Below are positions 8,088 through 16,907 of a stretch of DNA of 64,000 bases, in pieces. How positions within the stretch are numbered: position 1 is the first letter of the stretch; every line of letters starts with the position of its first letter. The notes under the pieces were generated by a model. The model saw only the letters and a list, made by a program, of their open reading frames with translations, did no database searches and was not told the DNA's origin. Source of the DNA: Kaistella soli (lineage in GTDB: Bacteria > Bacteroidota > Bacteroidia > Flavobacteriales > Weeksellaceae). The stretch lies in contig NZ_JAHOPF010000001.1 of the NCBI RefSeq assembly GCF_019038595.1, positions 602,112 through 666,111 of the forward strand. Reading direction: 5' to 3'. Both the position numbers and the translations under genes were made by a program.

Positions 8088-10082
8088 ATGAAACTTAAAC
8101 ACACCCTTATCGCCATTGTTGCGCCTTTTCTTATGAATGCACAGAATGTGATGACACCGGAAACCCTTTGGACGCTCAACAAGATAGGCGTTTCTGCCGT
8201 TTCGCCGGATCAGTCCTGTTTAATTTATAATGTCGGTAAAGTCGATCTGAAGACGGAAAAAACCCACAGAAAAAATTATTTTTTAAATCTTAAGAACGCC
8301 GAAGCCACGAATTTGGATTTAGGAAAGAAATCGTTGGTTCAATGGGATAAAAACGGAATTTATGCGCAGGAAGGCGACAAAATTTATCTTTCCAAAGATG
8401 CCGGAAAAACCTGGACTGAATTTTACACCATTGGCGAAGTTGATAATATTGTAATTTCTCCGGACGGGAAAAAAATTGCGTTCAGCAAGCAGGTTTTGGT
8501 GGAAAAAGTAATGGGAAAGGACAAGTATAGCGACGTTCCGAAAACGACGGCTCATATTTATACCGACTTAAACCACCGTCACTGGGATTACTTCAATGAA
8601 GGAAAATACAACCATATTTTTGTGGTAAATACGGCTGAAAAAATCGATGCTGCCAAAGATTTGCTGGAAGGAAAACCCTGGGATGCACCGCAGAGACCTT
8701 TCGGCGGAACCGAAGATTTTGTCTGGAGCCCGGATTCGTCACAGCTTTTATATGTAACCAAACCGCTGAGTGGCGCTGAATATGCACAGTCGACCAACAC
8801 GGATATTTTCGCTTATGATTTAGCTTCAGGTGCGACTAAAAATTTGACGGAAAGCAATAAAGGCTACGATGTAGGTCCTAAGTTTTCCGCGGACGGAAAA
8901 AAAATGTTGTGGCTTTCCATGGAAAGAGACGGCTATGAAGCTGATAAGAACGACCTCAAGATCATGGACTGGAAATCAGGCAAAGTGACCAGTCTTACAG
9001 CAAAGTGGGACGAAAGCGTTACCGGTACAGCTTTCTGGAGTTCAGATTCTAAAAACATCTATTTTAATGCGGCATATCGCGGAACCCAGCAGCTGTTTTC
9101 AGTAGATCTTAAAGGTTCGAAAGTACAGCAGATCACAAAAGGTGATTTTGATATTTCTGATATTTTTGCACAGCAGAAAAATTCACTTCTGGTGTCAAGA
9201 ACGGATATGAATCACAACGCCGACCTTTATTCCGTGGACTTGAAAAACGGGGAGATGACAAAAGTTACTGATGTTAATAAAGATAATTACGCTAAACTTA
9301 CCCCTTCAAAAACCGAACTGAAAATGGTAAAAACCACGGACGGAAAAGAAATGGGCGTTTGGTTTGTTTACCCGCCGAATTTTGATCCGAACAAAAAATA
9401 TCCAACGCTTTTATATTGCCAGGGCGGGCCGCAGTCTGCACTCACGCAGTTTTTCAGCACCAGATGGAATCCTGCTCTGATGGCAGCGAACGGCTACATC
9501 GTTGTAGCTCCAAACCGCCGCGGAATGCCGGGTTGGGGAACAAAATGGAACGAAGACATTTCTAAAGACTGGGGCGGACAGGTTATGAAAGATTATCTTG
9601 CGGCAACCGATTTTGCCAAAACACTTCCTTATGTAGATGGCGACAGAGTTGGAGCAGTGGGCGCAAGTTACGGCGGATACAGCGTATTCATGCTTGCCGG
9701 AATTCACAACAACCGTTTTAAAACTTTCATCGCGCACGACGGACTTTTCGATATGAAATCATGGTACGGAACTACTGAAGAACTTTGGTTTGCGAACTGG
9801 GATTTAGGAAAACCTACTGATCAGCCTCTGCCAAAGGCGTACACAGAATTTAATCCTTCAAATTTTGTAAACAAATGGAATACTCCGATCATGATTGTTC
9901 AGGGCGGAATCGATTACCGCGTTCCTTACGAACAGGGACAGGAAGCTTTTCAGGCTGCGAAACTTCACGGTTTGAAAACGAAATTTGTTTATTTCCCGAA
10001 CGAAAATCACTGGGTGCTTAATGCGCACAACGGTTTGGTTTGGCAGAGAGAATTTTTCGAATGGCTGAAAGAAACCCTGTAG
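8088..10082 (+). CDS. S9 family serine peptidase (dipeptidyl aminopeptidase/acylaminoacyl peptidase-like)
   Basis: A 664-residue prolyl-oligopeptidase-family enzyme. The N-terminal signal peptide is short (TLIAIVAPFLMNAQN). A beta-propeller of WD40-like TolB repeats (SPDGKKIAFSK, WSPDSSQLLYV, FSADGKKMLWLS, WSSDSKNIYFNA) runs to about residue 400. The alpha/beta-hydrolase domain then carries the triad: S527 in GASYGGY, D609 in GGIDYRVP and H641 in NENHWV. The propeller restricts access to short peptides. Export suggests a role in peptide utilisation alongside the M1 enzyme upstream. It has its own promoter-like element and a strong terminator, so it is probably monocistronic. Confidence 0.92.
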   Translation: MKLKHTLIAIVAPFLMNAQNVMTPETLWTLNKIGVSAVSPDQSCLIYNVGKVDLKTEKTHRKNYFLNLKNAEATNLDLGKKSLVQWDKNGIYAQEGDKIYLSKDAGKTWTEFYTIGEVDNIVISPDGKKIAFSKQVLVEKVMGKDKYSDVPKTTAHIYTDLNHRHWDYFNEGKYNHIFVVNTAEKIDAAKDLLEGKPWDAPQRPFGGTEDFVWSPDSSQLLYVTKPLSGAEYAQSTNTDIFAYDLASGATKNLTESNKGYDVGPKFSADGKKMLWLSMERDGYEADKNDLKIMDWKSGKVTSLTAKWDESVTGTAFWSSDSKNIYFNAAYRGTQQLFSVDLKGSKVQQITKGDFDISDIFAQQKNSLLVSRTDMNHNADLYSVDLKNGEMTKVTDVNKDNYAKLTPSKTELKMVKTTDGKEMGVWFVYPPNFDPNKKYPTLLYCQGGPQSALTQFFSTRWNPALMAANGYIVVAPNRRGMPGWGTKWNEDISKDWGGQVMKDYLAATDFAKTLPYVDGDRVGAVGASYGGYSVFMLAGIHNNRFKTFIAHDGLFDMKSWYGTTEELWFANWDLGKPTDQPLPKAYTEFNPSNFVNKWNTPIMIVQGGIDYRVPYEQGQEAFQAAKLHGLKTKFVYFPNENHWVLNAHNGLVWQREFFEWLKETL

Positions 10083-10106
10083 ATCTTACCGATAATTAAA
10101 ACAATA

Positions 10107-10137
10107 AAAAAGCTTCTGACCAGTCAGAAGCTTTTTT
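10107..10137 (+). terminator. Intrinsic terminator after S9 peptidase (bidirectional)
   Basis: AGCTTCTGA pairs perfectly with TCAGAAGCT around CCAG, with A-rich and T-rich flanks, so it can work for the S9 gene and the convergent lipoprotein gene. Confidence 0.85.
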
Positions 10138-10168
10138 TATAATATTCACCGAAATTTATTTCCGGTGT

Positions 10169-10717
10169 TTACAACTGAACCTTTACTTTAAAACCTGTAT
10201 TCAGTTTCATCGTAATTTGATCAGCAGTTGGGGTGCTTGCCTGAATTTCAAAAATCAAAGAATTTTGACTTGTCTTAAAATAGTTCAGCAATTCTTCATC
10301 AGGTACCGAAAAAGTTATCCTATCCGGATTGGTGTTATTGTAGGCGGTTGCAATCAGAATTTCTGGCTGATTGGGTGCTTTTAAATAAATTCGTGCATTT
10401 TTGATGACATTAAGTTTTGTGTCCAACGTCGAACTTACATAATCGATGCTTAAAGTATTCAGTTTCACCGATTTCAGATTATTGATAGAGTAGTTCGGAT
10501 TGTTTTGTTTGATTTTAGCATCCAGATCAATATTCATCGCAATTTCGGGAGTTCTGGTATACGATGTGGTGCTCACCGCCGCAAACGGAACGACAATTGT
10601 TGATGTAAACGGAACGTCAAAAGGAGGTAAAACATCCAAAACCGTATTGACGATATCTCTGCAGCTGGTCGTAAAAAACAGAACCAGCATTCCCATAATT
10701 AATGATAATTTTTTCAT
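10169..10717 (-). CDS. Uncharacterised lipoprotein
   Basis: A 182-residue protein with a lipoprotein signal: MKKLSLIMGMLVLFFTTSC, where the cysteine at 19 would be lipidated. I chose the ATG at 10717, directly before the lysines, over an upstream in-frame start that would add eleven residues without a signal. The mature part is beta-rich and contains ARIYLKAPNQPEILIATAY and ends in GFKVKVQL. I do not recognise the family. It faces the divergent DNA glycosylase gene across 68 bases and shares a bidirectional terminator with the S9 peptidase. Confidence 0.75.
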   Translation of the reverse strand: MKKLSLIMGMLVLFFTTSCRDIVNTVLDVLPPFDVPFTSTIVVPFAAVSTTSYTRTPEIAMNIDLDAKIKQNNPNYSINNLKSVKLNTLSIDYVSSTLDTKLNVIKNARIYLKAPNQPEILIATAYNNTNPDRITFSVPDEELLNYFKTSQNSLIFEIQASTPTADQITMKLNTGFKVKVQL

Positions 10718-10785
10718 AACTAAATTTTTTAATATTTTTAACTCCTGCATTTATCGTTCCAATTGTATGGAGGAATCGTCTAAAA

Positions 10786-11289
10786 ATGAATAAACAACAG
10801 ATGGAGAACCGAATAGCCTCTTTCAAACCAATTATTTCCGAAGACTCAAAAATACTGATCCTGGGTTCCGTTCCAGGCGTGAAATCATTGGAGATGCAGC
10901 AATATTATGCACATCCGCAAAACCAGTTCTGGAAAATTATTTTCGAATTGTTTCAGGAAGATTTCACCGCTGATTATTCATCAAGAATAGAAGTGATCCG
11001 CAAAAATCATCTCGCACTTTGGGATGTGATTGATACCTGCGAAAGGAAGGGGAGTTTAGATTCCAATATCGTCAACGAAGAAGCGAACGATATACGGAAA
11101 CTGTTAAATGATTTTCCTAACATTAAAGCGGTTTTCAGTAACGGCCAGAAATCATTTAAGAATCTTCAGAAAATTTTAGGGAAAGACTGTGAAATTCCCG
11201 TATTTGTTTTACCTTCGACAAGTCCGCTGCATACCATTTCCTTTGAAAAAAAACTGACGGAATGGAAGATTTTAAAAACATTTTTATGA
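10786..11289 (+). CDS. DNA-deoxyinosine glycosylase (uracil-DNA glycosylase superfamily)
   Basis: A 167-residue base-excision repair enzyme of the hypoxanthine-DNA glycosylase branch. It shows the N-terminal ILILGSVPGVKSLEMQQYYAHPQNQFW block (residues about 24-50) that defines the family, and a C-terminal VLPSTSPLHT motif equivalent to the UDG motif 2 loop. It is expected to remove hypoxanthine produced by adenine deamination. Its TGA stop overlaps the ATG of the next gene (ATGA), so translation of the two is probably coupled. Confidence 0.88.
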   Translation: MNKQQMENRIASFKPIISEDSKILILGSVPGVKSLEMQQYYAHPQNQFWKIIFELFQEDFTADYSSRIEVIRKNHLALWDVIDTCERKGSLDSNIVNEEANDIRKLLNDFPNIKAVFSNGQKSFKNLQKILGKDCEIPVFVLPSTSPLHTISFEKKLTEWKILKTFL

Positions 11290-11927
11290 AAAAGCTTTAT
11301 ATTTTCACTGTCTTTTTTCTTTTCATTCTGGGAAACTCTCAGACCTATTCATTTGATTTTCTGACCAATTACACTTTTGAAAATACGGATAAGAAATACA
11401 GTAACGAATCGGTTAATTATTTCAATTCTGACGATTTCAGTTATTATCTGAAAATTGTAAAATTGCCGGAACGTTTTACAGGGACACTTTATGATACCAA
11501 TACCAATAAGGCACACTGTTTCACGATTACAGAATCTAAAATGAAGGGTGAAATAATTTTCACCTTTCAATATGATTACTCTTACGATTTAAAACCGAAT
11601 AGGGCTACTAAGAATTTCCGCGTCGAGTTTACTACACTTCCTGAAACCTAGCCTCAGGAAGTTACCATGAAGTTTTACAGTTCAAAAAAAGCTAAAAAGT
11701 CTAATAGCGAAAGTACCTTAATTTTAAAACCTGCCAATAAAAATCTTTTTCCGATGTACCGATTAAGCAGAACCGCTTTATCTGATTCGATGACCGATGA
11801 TAGCGTCTCAGGCAATTATATTGTGGAGCGTGAATTGATAAAGGAAGGTAAAGCAACCTGTGAATTTGTTCTGAAAGAATATAAAAATGTAAAGCTGGAT
11901 TTGGTAGTTCCAACAGCCCTGAAATAG
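11286..11927 (+). pseudogene. Secreted protein gene split by an in-frame TAG
   Basis: A single reading frame runs from the ATG at 11286 to the TAA at 11927 and is interrupted only by an amber codon at 11649-11651. The first part (121 aa) has a signal peptide (MKKLYIFTVFFLFILGNSQ) and ends TTLPET; the same frame resumes at once with PQEVTMKFYSS and continues for 91 more codons. The continuation reads as ordinary protein and has no promoter of its own. The simplest reading is a 213-residue protein with a CAG-to-TAG nonsense change or a sequencing error. Two separate small proteins, the second starting at the ATG at 11667, is the alternative. I do not recognise the family. Confidence 0.7.
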
Positions 11928-11955
11928 CGTCAAATCCTTATTTAGACGATTAAAC

Positions 11956-11986
11956 TTGACAAAGCCTTTTCAATGTCGTATATTTG
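11956..11986 (+). promoter_or_regulatory. Promoter for queA
   Basis: TTG at 11956-11958 and TATATTTG at 11979-11986 are 20 bases apart, matching the Bacteroidetes -33/-7 arrangement. The ATG of queA follows 54 bases later. Confidence 0.65.
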
Positions 11987-12040
11987 CAGTCCGAAAATTA
12001 TTGGGTTTTCGGACTTAATTTTTAAACCGTAATTTAAAAA

Positions 12041-13090
12041 ATGAAAACATCTGATTTCAATTTCCATTTGCCGGAAGAACTTTTGGCAGAACATCCTTCA
12101 GAACACAGAGACGAAGCAAAACTCATGGTTCTTGACAGAAAAACACAAACCATTGAGCATAAATTATTCAAAGATGTAGTTGATTATTTTGATGAGCACG
12201 ATTTGTTTATATTTAATAACACGAAGGTTTTCCCTGCAAGACTTTACGGAAACAAAGAAAAAACAGGTGCAAAAATCGAAGTTTTCCTTTTGAGAGAACT
12301 TGATAAAGAAACGCGTGTTTGGGATGTTTTGGTAGATCCTGCAAGAAAAATAAGAATCGGTAACAAATTATTCTTCACTGAAGACGAATCTTTGGTAGCT
12401 GAAGTTATTGACAATACCACTTCCAGAGGACGAACTTTAAGATTTCTCTATGACGGTTCTTACGAAGAATTCCGAGCAAAACTAAAAGAACTTGGTGAGA
12501 CTCCGCTTCCTAAATACATCAAAAGAGCAGTAGAACCTGAAGATGCTGAACGTTACCAAACGATTTACGCAAAACATGAAGGTGCTGTTGCTGCTCCAAC
12601 TGCAGGTTTACACTTCTCAAAACAGCTGATGAAGAAACTTGAAATCAAAGGAATTGATTTCGCTGAAGTGACCCTTCACGTTGGTTTAGGGACATTTAAC
12701 CCGATTGAGGTGGAAGATCTCAGCAAACACAAAATGGAATCTGAAGAAGCGATTATCGACCAGAACAATGCCGATATTATCAACAAAGCTGTTGCTGAAC
12801 AGAGAAGAGTTTGTGCGGTAGGAACCACTACGATGCGGGCTTTGGAAACTTCGGTTTCTTCCAACAAAAAAATAGGACCTTATCACGGCTGGACGAATAA
12901 ATTTATTTTCCCGCCTCACGATTTTGGTGTTGCCAATGCGATGATTACGAATTTCCATACTCCAAAATCTACGCTGATGATGATGGTTGCTGCTTTTGCC
13001 GGAAAAGATTTCCTCATGCAGGCTTATGAAGAGGCGATTAAGAATGACTACAAATTCTATTCTTACGGAGACGCAATGCTGATTCTTTAA
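12041..13090 (+). CDS. queA: tRNA preQ1(34) S-adenosylmethionine ribosyltransferase-isomerase
   Basis: Transfers and isomerises the ribosyl part of SAM onto preQ1 at the tRNA wobble position, giving epoxyqueuosine. The 349-residue length is normal. Family blocks are visible in order: the [19 protein letters not shown] start, [10 protein letters not shown] (about residue 58), the AAPTAGLHF motif (about 186), [13 protein letters not shown] (about 213) and [16 protein letters not shown] near the end. It has its own promoter and no other queuosine genes beside it in this window; rlmN follows after a 93-base gap containing a palindromic repeat. Confidence 0.96.
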   Translation: MKTSDFNFHLPEELLAEHPSEHRDEAKLMVLDRKTQTIEHKLFKDVVDYFDEHDLFIFNNTKVFPARLYGNKEKTGAKIEVFLLRELDKETRVWDVLVDPARKIRIGNKLFFTEDESLVAEVIDNTTSRGRTLRFLYDGSYEEFRAKLKELGETPLPKYIKRAVEPEDAERYQTIYAKHEGAVAAPTAGLHFSKQLMKKLEIKGIDFAEVTLHVGLGTFNPIEVEDLSKHKMESEEAIIDQNNADIINKAVAEQRRVCAVGTTTMRALETSVSSNKKIGPYHGWTNKFIFPPHDFGVANAMITNFHTPKSTLMMMVAAFAGKDFLMQAYEEAIKNDYKFYSYGDAMLIL

Positions 13091-13111
13091 GAATACTTAA
13101 TATTTAATATT

Positions 13112-13173
13112 TCTCGCAGATTTTGCTGATGCCGCAGATGGAAAAATCTGCTAAATTTGCACAATCTGCGAGA
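13112..13173. repeat. Palindromic intergenic repeat between queA and rlmN
   Basis: TCTCGCAGATT at 13112-13122 is the exact reverse complement of AATCTGCGAGA at 13163-13173. Inside are further CGCAGAT-like and ATCTG repeats. It fills most of the gap. From memory, similar TCTCGCAGATT-type units recur in Chryseobacterium genomes; this is the only copy I see in the window. Confidence 0.6.
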
Positions 13174-13183
13174 GTTTTATTAT

Positions 13184-14218
13184 ATGAAAGACATCCGAAC
13201 TTTATCCTTAGAAGAATTACAGAATTATTTCGTTTCATTGGGCGAAAAACCTTTCCGTGCAAAACAGGTTTATGAATGGCTGTGGAGCAAAAATCTGCAT
13301 TCTATTGATGAAATGACGAATCTTTCAAAAGAATTGAGGGAGAAAATCTCTCAGGAATATACCATCAATCCGATTTCGGTTGACCAGCTTCAGAAATCCA
13401 CCGACGGAACCATTAAAAACGGCGTGAAACTTCATGACGGACTTTTAGTGGAATCTGTTTTGATTCCTACAGAAACAAGAACGACAGCCTGTGTTTCATC
13501 TCAGGTTGGATGTTCCTTAAACTGTGAATTTTGCGCAACCGCAAGACTGAAAAGAATGCGGAATTTGGAAGTCGCAGAAATCGTAGATCAGGTCGCGCTC
13601 ATCGACAGACAAAGCAAACTCTATTTCGACCGGCCGCTTTCCAATATCGTCTTTATGGGAATGGGCGAGCCAATGATGAATTACAAAAACGTTGTAGAGT
13701 CCATCAGAAAAATTACCAAACCTGACGGAATGGGAATGTCGCCGCGACGGATCACCGTTTCAACTTCCGGAATTCCGAAAATGATCAAAATGCTTGCTGA
13801 TGAAGATCTGCGGGTAAAACTGGCACTTTCTTTACATTCAGCCATCGAAGAAAAAAGGAATGAAATAATGCCTTTTTCCGATAAATTTCCTTTAACGGAT
13901 ATTATGGACGCGCTGAAATACTGGTACGAAAAAACGGGAAATACCGTTACTTTCGAGTACTGTGTGTGGAAAGGAATTAACGATAAGGACGAAGATATTA
14001 AAGCGCTGATCAGATACTGTAAACAGATTCCTTCAAAAGTGAATTTAATTCAGTACAATCCAATTGGCGACGGCAAATATGACCAGTGCAACAAAGATGC
14101 GGAAGAAAACTATGTCCGTCAGCTGGAACGCGCCGGGATTACCGTTTTAATCCGCAGAAGCCGGGGAGGAGACATCGATGCAGCCTGCGGACAGCTGGCC
14201 AATAAATCAGGTGAATAA
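13184..14218 (+). CDS. rlmN: 23S rRNA (adenine-2503-C2)/tRNA methyltransferase, radical SAM
   Basis: Methylates C2 of A2503 in 23S rRNA (and A37 of some tRNAs) by a radical mechanism through a methylated cysteine. The 344-residue protein carries the iron-sulfur motif C110-x3-C114-x2-C117, the GMGEPMMNY box, and the C-terminal acceptor cysteine C335 in DIDAACGQL. I start at the ATG at 13184 (MKDIRTLSLEELQ), which matches usual family N-termini, and not at the track-length start nine residues upstream inside the palindromic repeat. Its TAA overlaps the ATG of the DUF1275 gene by one base, suggesting coupled translation. Confidence 0.96.
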   Translation: MKDIRTLSLEELQNYFVSLGEKPFRAKQVYEWLWSKNLHSIDEMTNLSKELREKISQEYTINPISVDQLQKSTDGTIKNGVKLHDGLLVESVLIPTETRTTACVSSQVGCSLNCEFCATARLKRMRNLEVAEIVDQVALIDRQSKLYFDRPLSNIVFMGMGEPMMNYKNVVESIRKITKPDGMGMSPRRITVSTSGIPKMIKMLADEDLRVKLALSLHSAIEEKRNEIMPFSDKFPLTDIMDALKYWYEKTGNTVTFEYCVWKGINDKDEDIKALIRYCKQIPSKVNLIQYNPIGDGKYDQCNKDAEENYVRQLERAGITVLIRRSRGGDIDAACGQLANKSGE

Positions 14219-14934
14219 TGTTTAGCCACAAAGGAAAAACCCGTACCGAAAAGCACAATCTTGGGATTGCTTCCCTGCTGAGTTTCGTTGCAGGTTTGGT
14301 AAATGTGGTAGGATTTTTTTCTGTACAGAAGCTTACCACCAATGTTACCGGGCATTTCGCCTATTTCGTGGATGAGAGTTTCAAACAGGATTTCCGTAGT
14401 GCTTTTCATGTCGCACTGTATATATTTTTCTTCTTTTTAGGGGCTTTCATTTCCAATTTCATTGTTGAAATTTATTCCCGGAAAAGGGAAAATCTGATTT
14501 ATGTAATCCCCACTTTAACAGAAGCACTCATTCTTGCCGTTATTGCATTCACCGGAAATGTTCTGATCAAAGAATCGCCGGATTTAATAGCGTTCAGTCT
14601 CTTGTTCGCGATGGGGATGCAAAACTCACTGGTGACCAGTATTTCCCATTCAGTGGTAAGAACAACCCATTTAACAGGACTTTTTACAGATATGGGAATT
14701 GAATTTTCCCAACTTTTCTTCTATAAAGATCAGGATCACAAAAAGCGGCTCATCAAATCCATAAAACTGCGTTTAACAATTATCTGGATGTTCTTCGGAG
14801 GTGGAGTTGTGGGAGGCATTTTATACGGAAGTTTTGGGATCAAGGCTCTGTTTTTCGGAACTGTAATACTGCTTTTTGGTCTTTTATATGATTTTATTAA
14901 AATCCGGATGTTACTTTTAAAACGGAAAATGTAA
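14218..14934 (+). CDS. YoaK/DUF1275 family membrane protein
   Basis: A 238-residue integral membrane protein with about six helices. The N-terminal block LLSFVAGLVNVVGFFSVQKLTTNVTGHFA (residues 19-47) and the central GMQNSLVTSISHSVVRTTHLTGLFTDMG block (about 142-169) identify DUF1275. The family is widespread and resembles permeases; no substrate is established. It overlaps rlmN upstream by one base and the propeller gene downstream by one base (TAATG junctions), making a tightly coupled three-gene operon. Confidence 0.9.
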   Translation: MFSHKGKTRTEKHNLGIASLLSFVAGLVNVVGFFSVQKLTTNVTGHFAYFVDESFKQDFRSAFHVALYIFFFFLGAFISNFIVEIYSRKRENLIYVIPTLTEALILAVIAFTGNVLIKESPDLIAFSLLFAMGMQNSLVTSISHSVVRTTHLTGLFTDMGIEFSQLFFYKDQDHKKRLIKSIKLRLTIIWMFFGGGVVGGILYGSFGIKALFFGTVILLFGLLYDFIKIRMLLLKRKM

Positions 14935-15806
14935 TGAGAAAAATCCTTTTACTGTTCCTGTTTGTTGCTTTTCAAATCAGTTTTGCACAGCAGAGCGGTT
15001 TTCTTAAAATCAAAAAATTTAAAACTGCAGTGCTTTCAGATACTTTGAAGGAAAATTCAGGACTGAATTTTTTTAAAGGAAAACTTTACACTTTTAACGA
15101 TGGCGGAAATTCATCAGAAATTTTTGAAATCGACAGGACTTCAGGGAGAATCAGAAACGTATTCAAAACAAATCTGATTAACCGGGACTGGGAAGCAATG
15201 GCAAGTGATTCTGCGAACCTATTTATCGGCGATTTCGGCAATAATACCGGAAAAAGAAAGGATCTGAAAATCTATAAAATTCCGTTTGACGGCGCAAGAA
15301 TTTCGGATTCCATAAAAACCATTTCCTATTTCTACCCGGAGCAGAAAGATTTTAGCAGCCGCAATCTGAATAACGATTTCGATGCGGAGGCGATGATTTT
15401 CCTGAATGGAAAAATCCATGTGTTTACCAAGGAATGGGCTTCAAAGGCTACGACGCATTATATTATTGATCCGCAAATTTCAGAAAACCAGCCCGCACTG
15501 AAAACCGAAACTTTTAAAACTGATTTTGTAGTAACCGATGCTGCTTATTTTCAGAAAAAGCTATATTTAGTTGGATATACCAAGAATACGGAAGTTTTTC
15601 TCTCCGTATTTAATGAAACTGAATCCGGAATTTTCTTTAAAGACAAACCTGTAAAATATTATCTCGGAAGTTCTCTGTCAGTCGGACAAATCGAAGGGAT
15701 AGAAGTGGATGAAAACGGAATTTATATTTCGGGAGAAGAATTCAATACCCCTTTGGGAAAAGTAAAACCGAATTTCTATTTTATTCCTCACAATAAACTG
15801 AAATGA
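14934..15806 (+). CDS. Secreted beta-propeller-like protein
   Basis: A 290-residue protein with a signal peptide (MRKILLLFLFVAFQISFAQQ). The mature part has repeating short motifs that suggest a propeller: NSGLNFFKGKLYTFNDGG, RDWEAMASDSANLFIGDFGNN, DFDAEAMIFLNGKIHVFTKEW and IEGIEVDENGIYISGEE. The EAM and EGI acidic motifs resemble those in SdiA-regulated or phytase-like propellers, but I cannot assign an activity. It is the last gene of the rlmN operon, overlapping its neighbour by one base. No T9SS domain is present. Confidence 0.75.
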   Translation: MRKILLLFLFVAFQISFAQQSGFLKIKKFKTAVLSDTLKENSGLNFFKGKLYTFNDGGNSSEIFEIDRTSGRIRNVFKTNLINRDWEAMASDSANLFIGDFGNNTGKRKDLKIYKIPFDGARISDSIKTISYFYPEQKDFSSRNLNNDFDAEAMIFLNGKIHVFTKEWASKATTHYIIDPQISENQPALKTETFKTDFVVTDAAYFQKKLYLVGYTKNTEVFLSVFNETESGIFFKDKPVKYYLGSSLSVGQIEGIEVDENGIYISGEEFNTPLGKVKPNFYFIPHNKLK

Positions 15807-15884
15807 TGTCGCATTATTTTTTAAATCCTCCTTCTGAGCTGAAGTTATTATGGATGAAAGCTTCATATCTGCGCGAAAATTAAT

Positions 15885-15892
15885 TATATTTG
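15885..15892 (+). promoter_or_regulatory. -7 promoter element for the polyprenyl synthase gene
   Basis: TATATTTG matches TAnnTTTG and lies 38 bases ahead of the GTG start at 15930. Confidence 0.55.
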
Positions 15893-15929
15893 TCATTATT
15901 TATCAATCACCATCCTTATTTTGTAGTTT

Positions 15930-16907
15930 GTGGCGAATATTGTAGAAGAAATCAGAAAACCGATTAACAGTGAAATGAAACTTTTCGAGCAGAAGTTTTA
16001 TGAATCCATGCAGAGCAATGTTCCGCTTCTTGATAAGGTTACCCGTTTTATCGTGACGACTAAAGGGAAGCAGATGCGGCCGATGTTTGTGTTTCTCTGC
16101 GCGAAATTAATCGGGGAAGTCAACGAAAAAACCTTCCGCGGTGCTTCGATGATTGAGCTGATTCATACCGCAACTTTAGTTCACGATGATGTGGTGGATG
16201 AAAGTTTTAAAAGGCGTAATTTCTTTTCCATCAATGCGTTATGGAAAAATAAAATCGCAGTTTTAGTCGGCGATTATCTTTTGTCAAAAGCAGTTCTGCT
16301 TTCTACTGACCATAAAGATTTTGATCTTCTTGCCGTAATTTCCCGTACCATCAGGGAAATGGCAGAAGGAGAACTTCTACAGCTTGAAAAAGCAAGGAAA
16401 CTGGATATTACTGAAGAAGTATATTACGAAATTATACGGCAGAAAACGGCAACTTTAATTGCAGCCTGCTGCGAGATTGGCGTGCTTTCAAATAATGCTG
16501 ACGAACACCTGGCAAAAAAGATGATGGAATTCGGTACACTTACCGGAATGGCTTTTCAGATCAAAGACGACCTTTTCGATTATCTTACTTCAAATATCAT
16601 AGGAAAACCTGTAGGCATCGATATTAAAGAACAGAAAATGACGCTTCCGCTGATTTACACTTTAAAAACCGCGAGCGAAACCGACCGGAAGTATTATTTC
16701 AACACCATTAAAAGGTACAATAACGATACGAAACGCGTAAAGGAACTGATTGATTTTGTGAAAAAATCCGGCGGTCTGGATTACGCGGTCGGCGTGATGA
16801 AAGATTTTCAGCAAAGGGCCAAAAATATTTTGAATGAATTCCCTGATTCTGAAGCTAAAAGTTCGCTCCATCTGATGCTGGATTATGTGATTGAAAGGAA
16901 GTTTTAA
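15930..16907 (+). CDS. Polyprenyl diphosphate synthase
   Basis: Condenses isopentenyl diphosphate onto an allylic diphosphate to build the long isoprenoid chain, presumably the menaquinone side chain. The 325-residue protein has both aspartate-rich Mg2+ motifs: D86-DVVD90 (first) and D213-DLFD217 (second), with KQMRPMF (about 47-53) as the IPP-binding arginine region. The start is a GTG; the next residues (ANIVEEIRKPI) match normal N-termini and no ATG fits better. Chain length cannot be read with confidence from sequence. Its stop overlaps by four bases with the stop of the convergent DUF72 gene. Confidence 0.93.
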   Translation: MANIVEEIRKPINSEMKLFEQKFYESMQSNVPLLDKVTRFIVTTKGKQMRPMFVFLCAKLIGEVNEKTFRGASMIELIHTATLVHDDVVDESFKRRNFFSINALWKNKIAVLVGDYLLSKAVLLSTDHKDFDLLAVISRTIREMAEGELLQLEKARKLDITEEVYYEIIRQKTATLIAACCEIGVLSNNADEHLAKKMMEFGTLTGMAFQIKDDLFDYLTSNIIGKPVGIDIKEQKMTLPLIYTLKTASETDRKYYFNTIKRYNNDTKRVKELIDFVKKSGGLDYAVGVMKDFQQRAKNILNEFPDSEAKSSLHLMLDYVIERKF

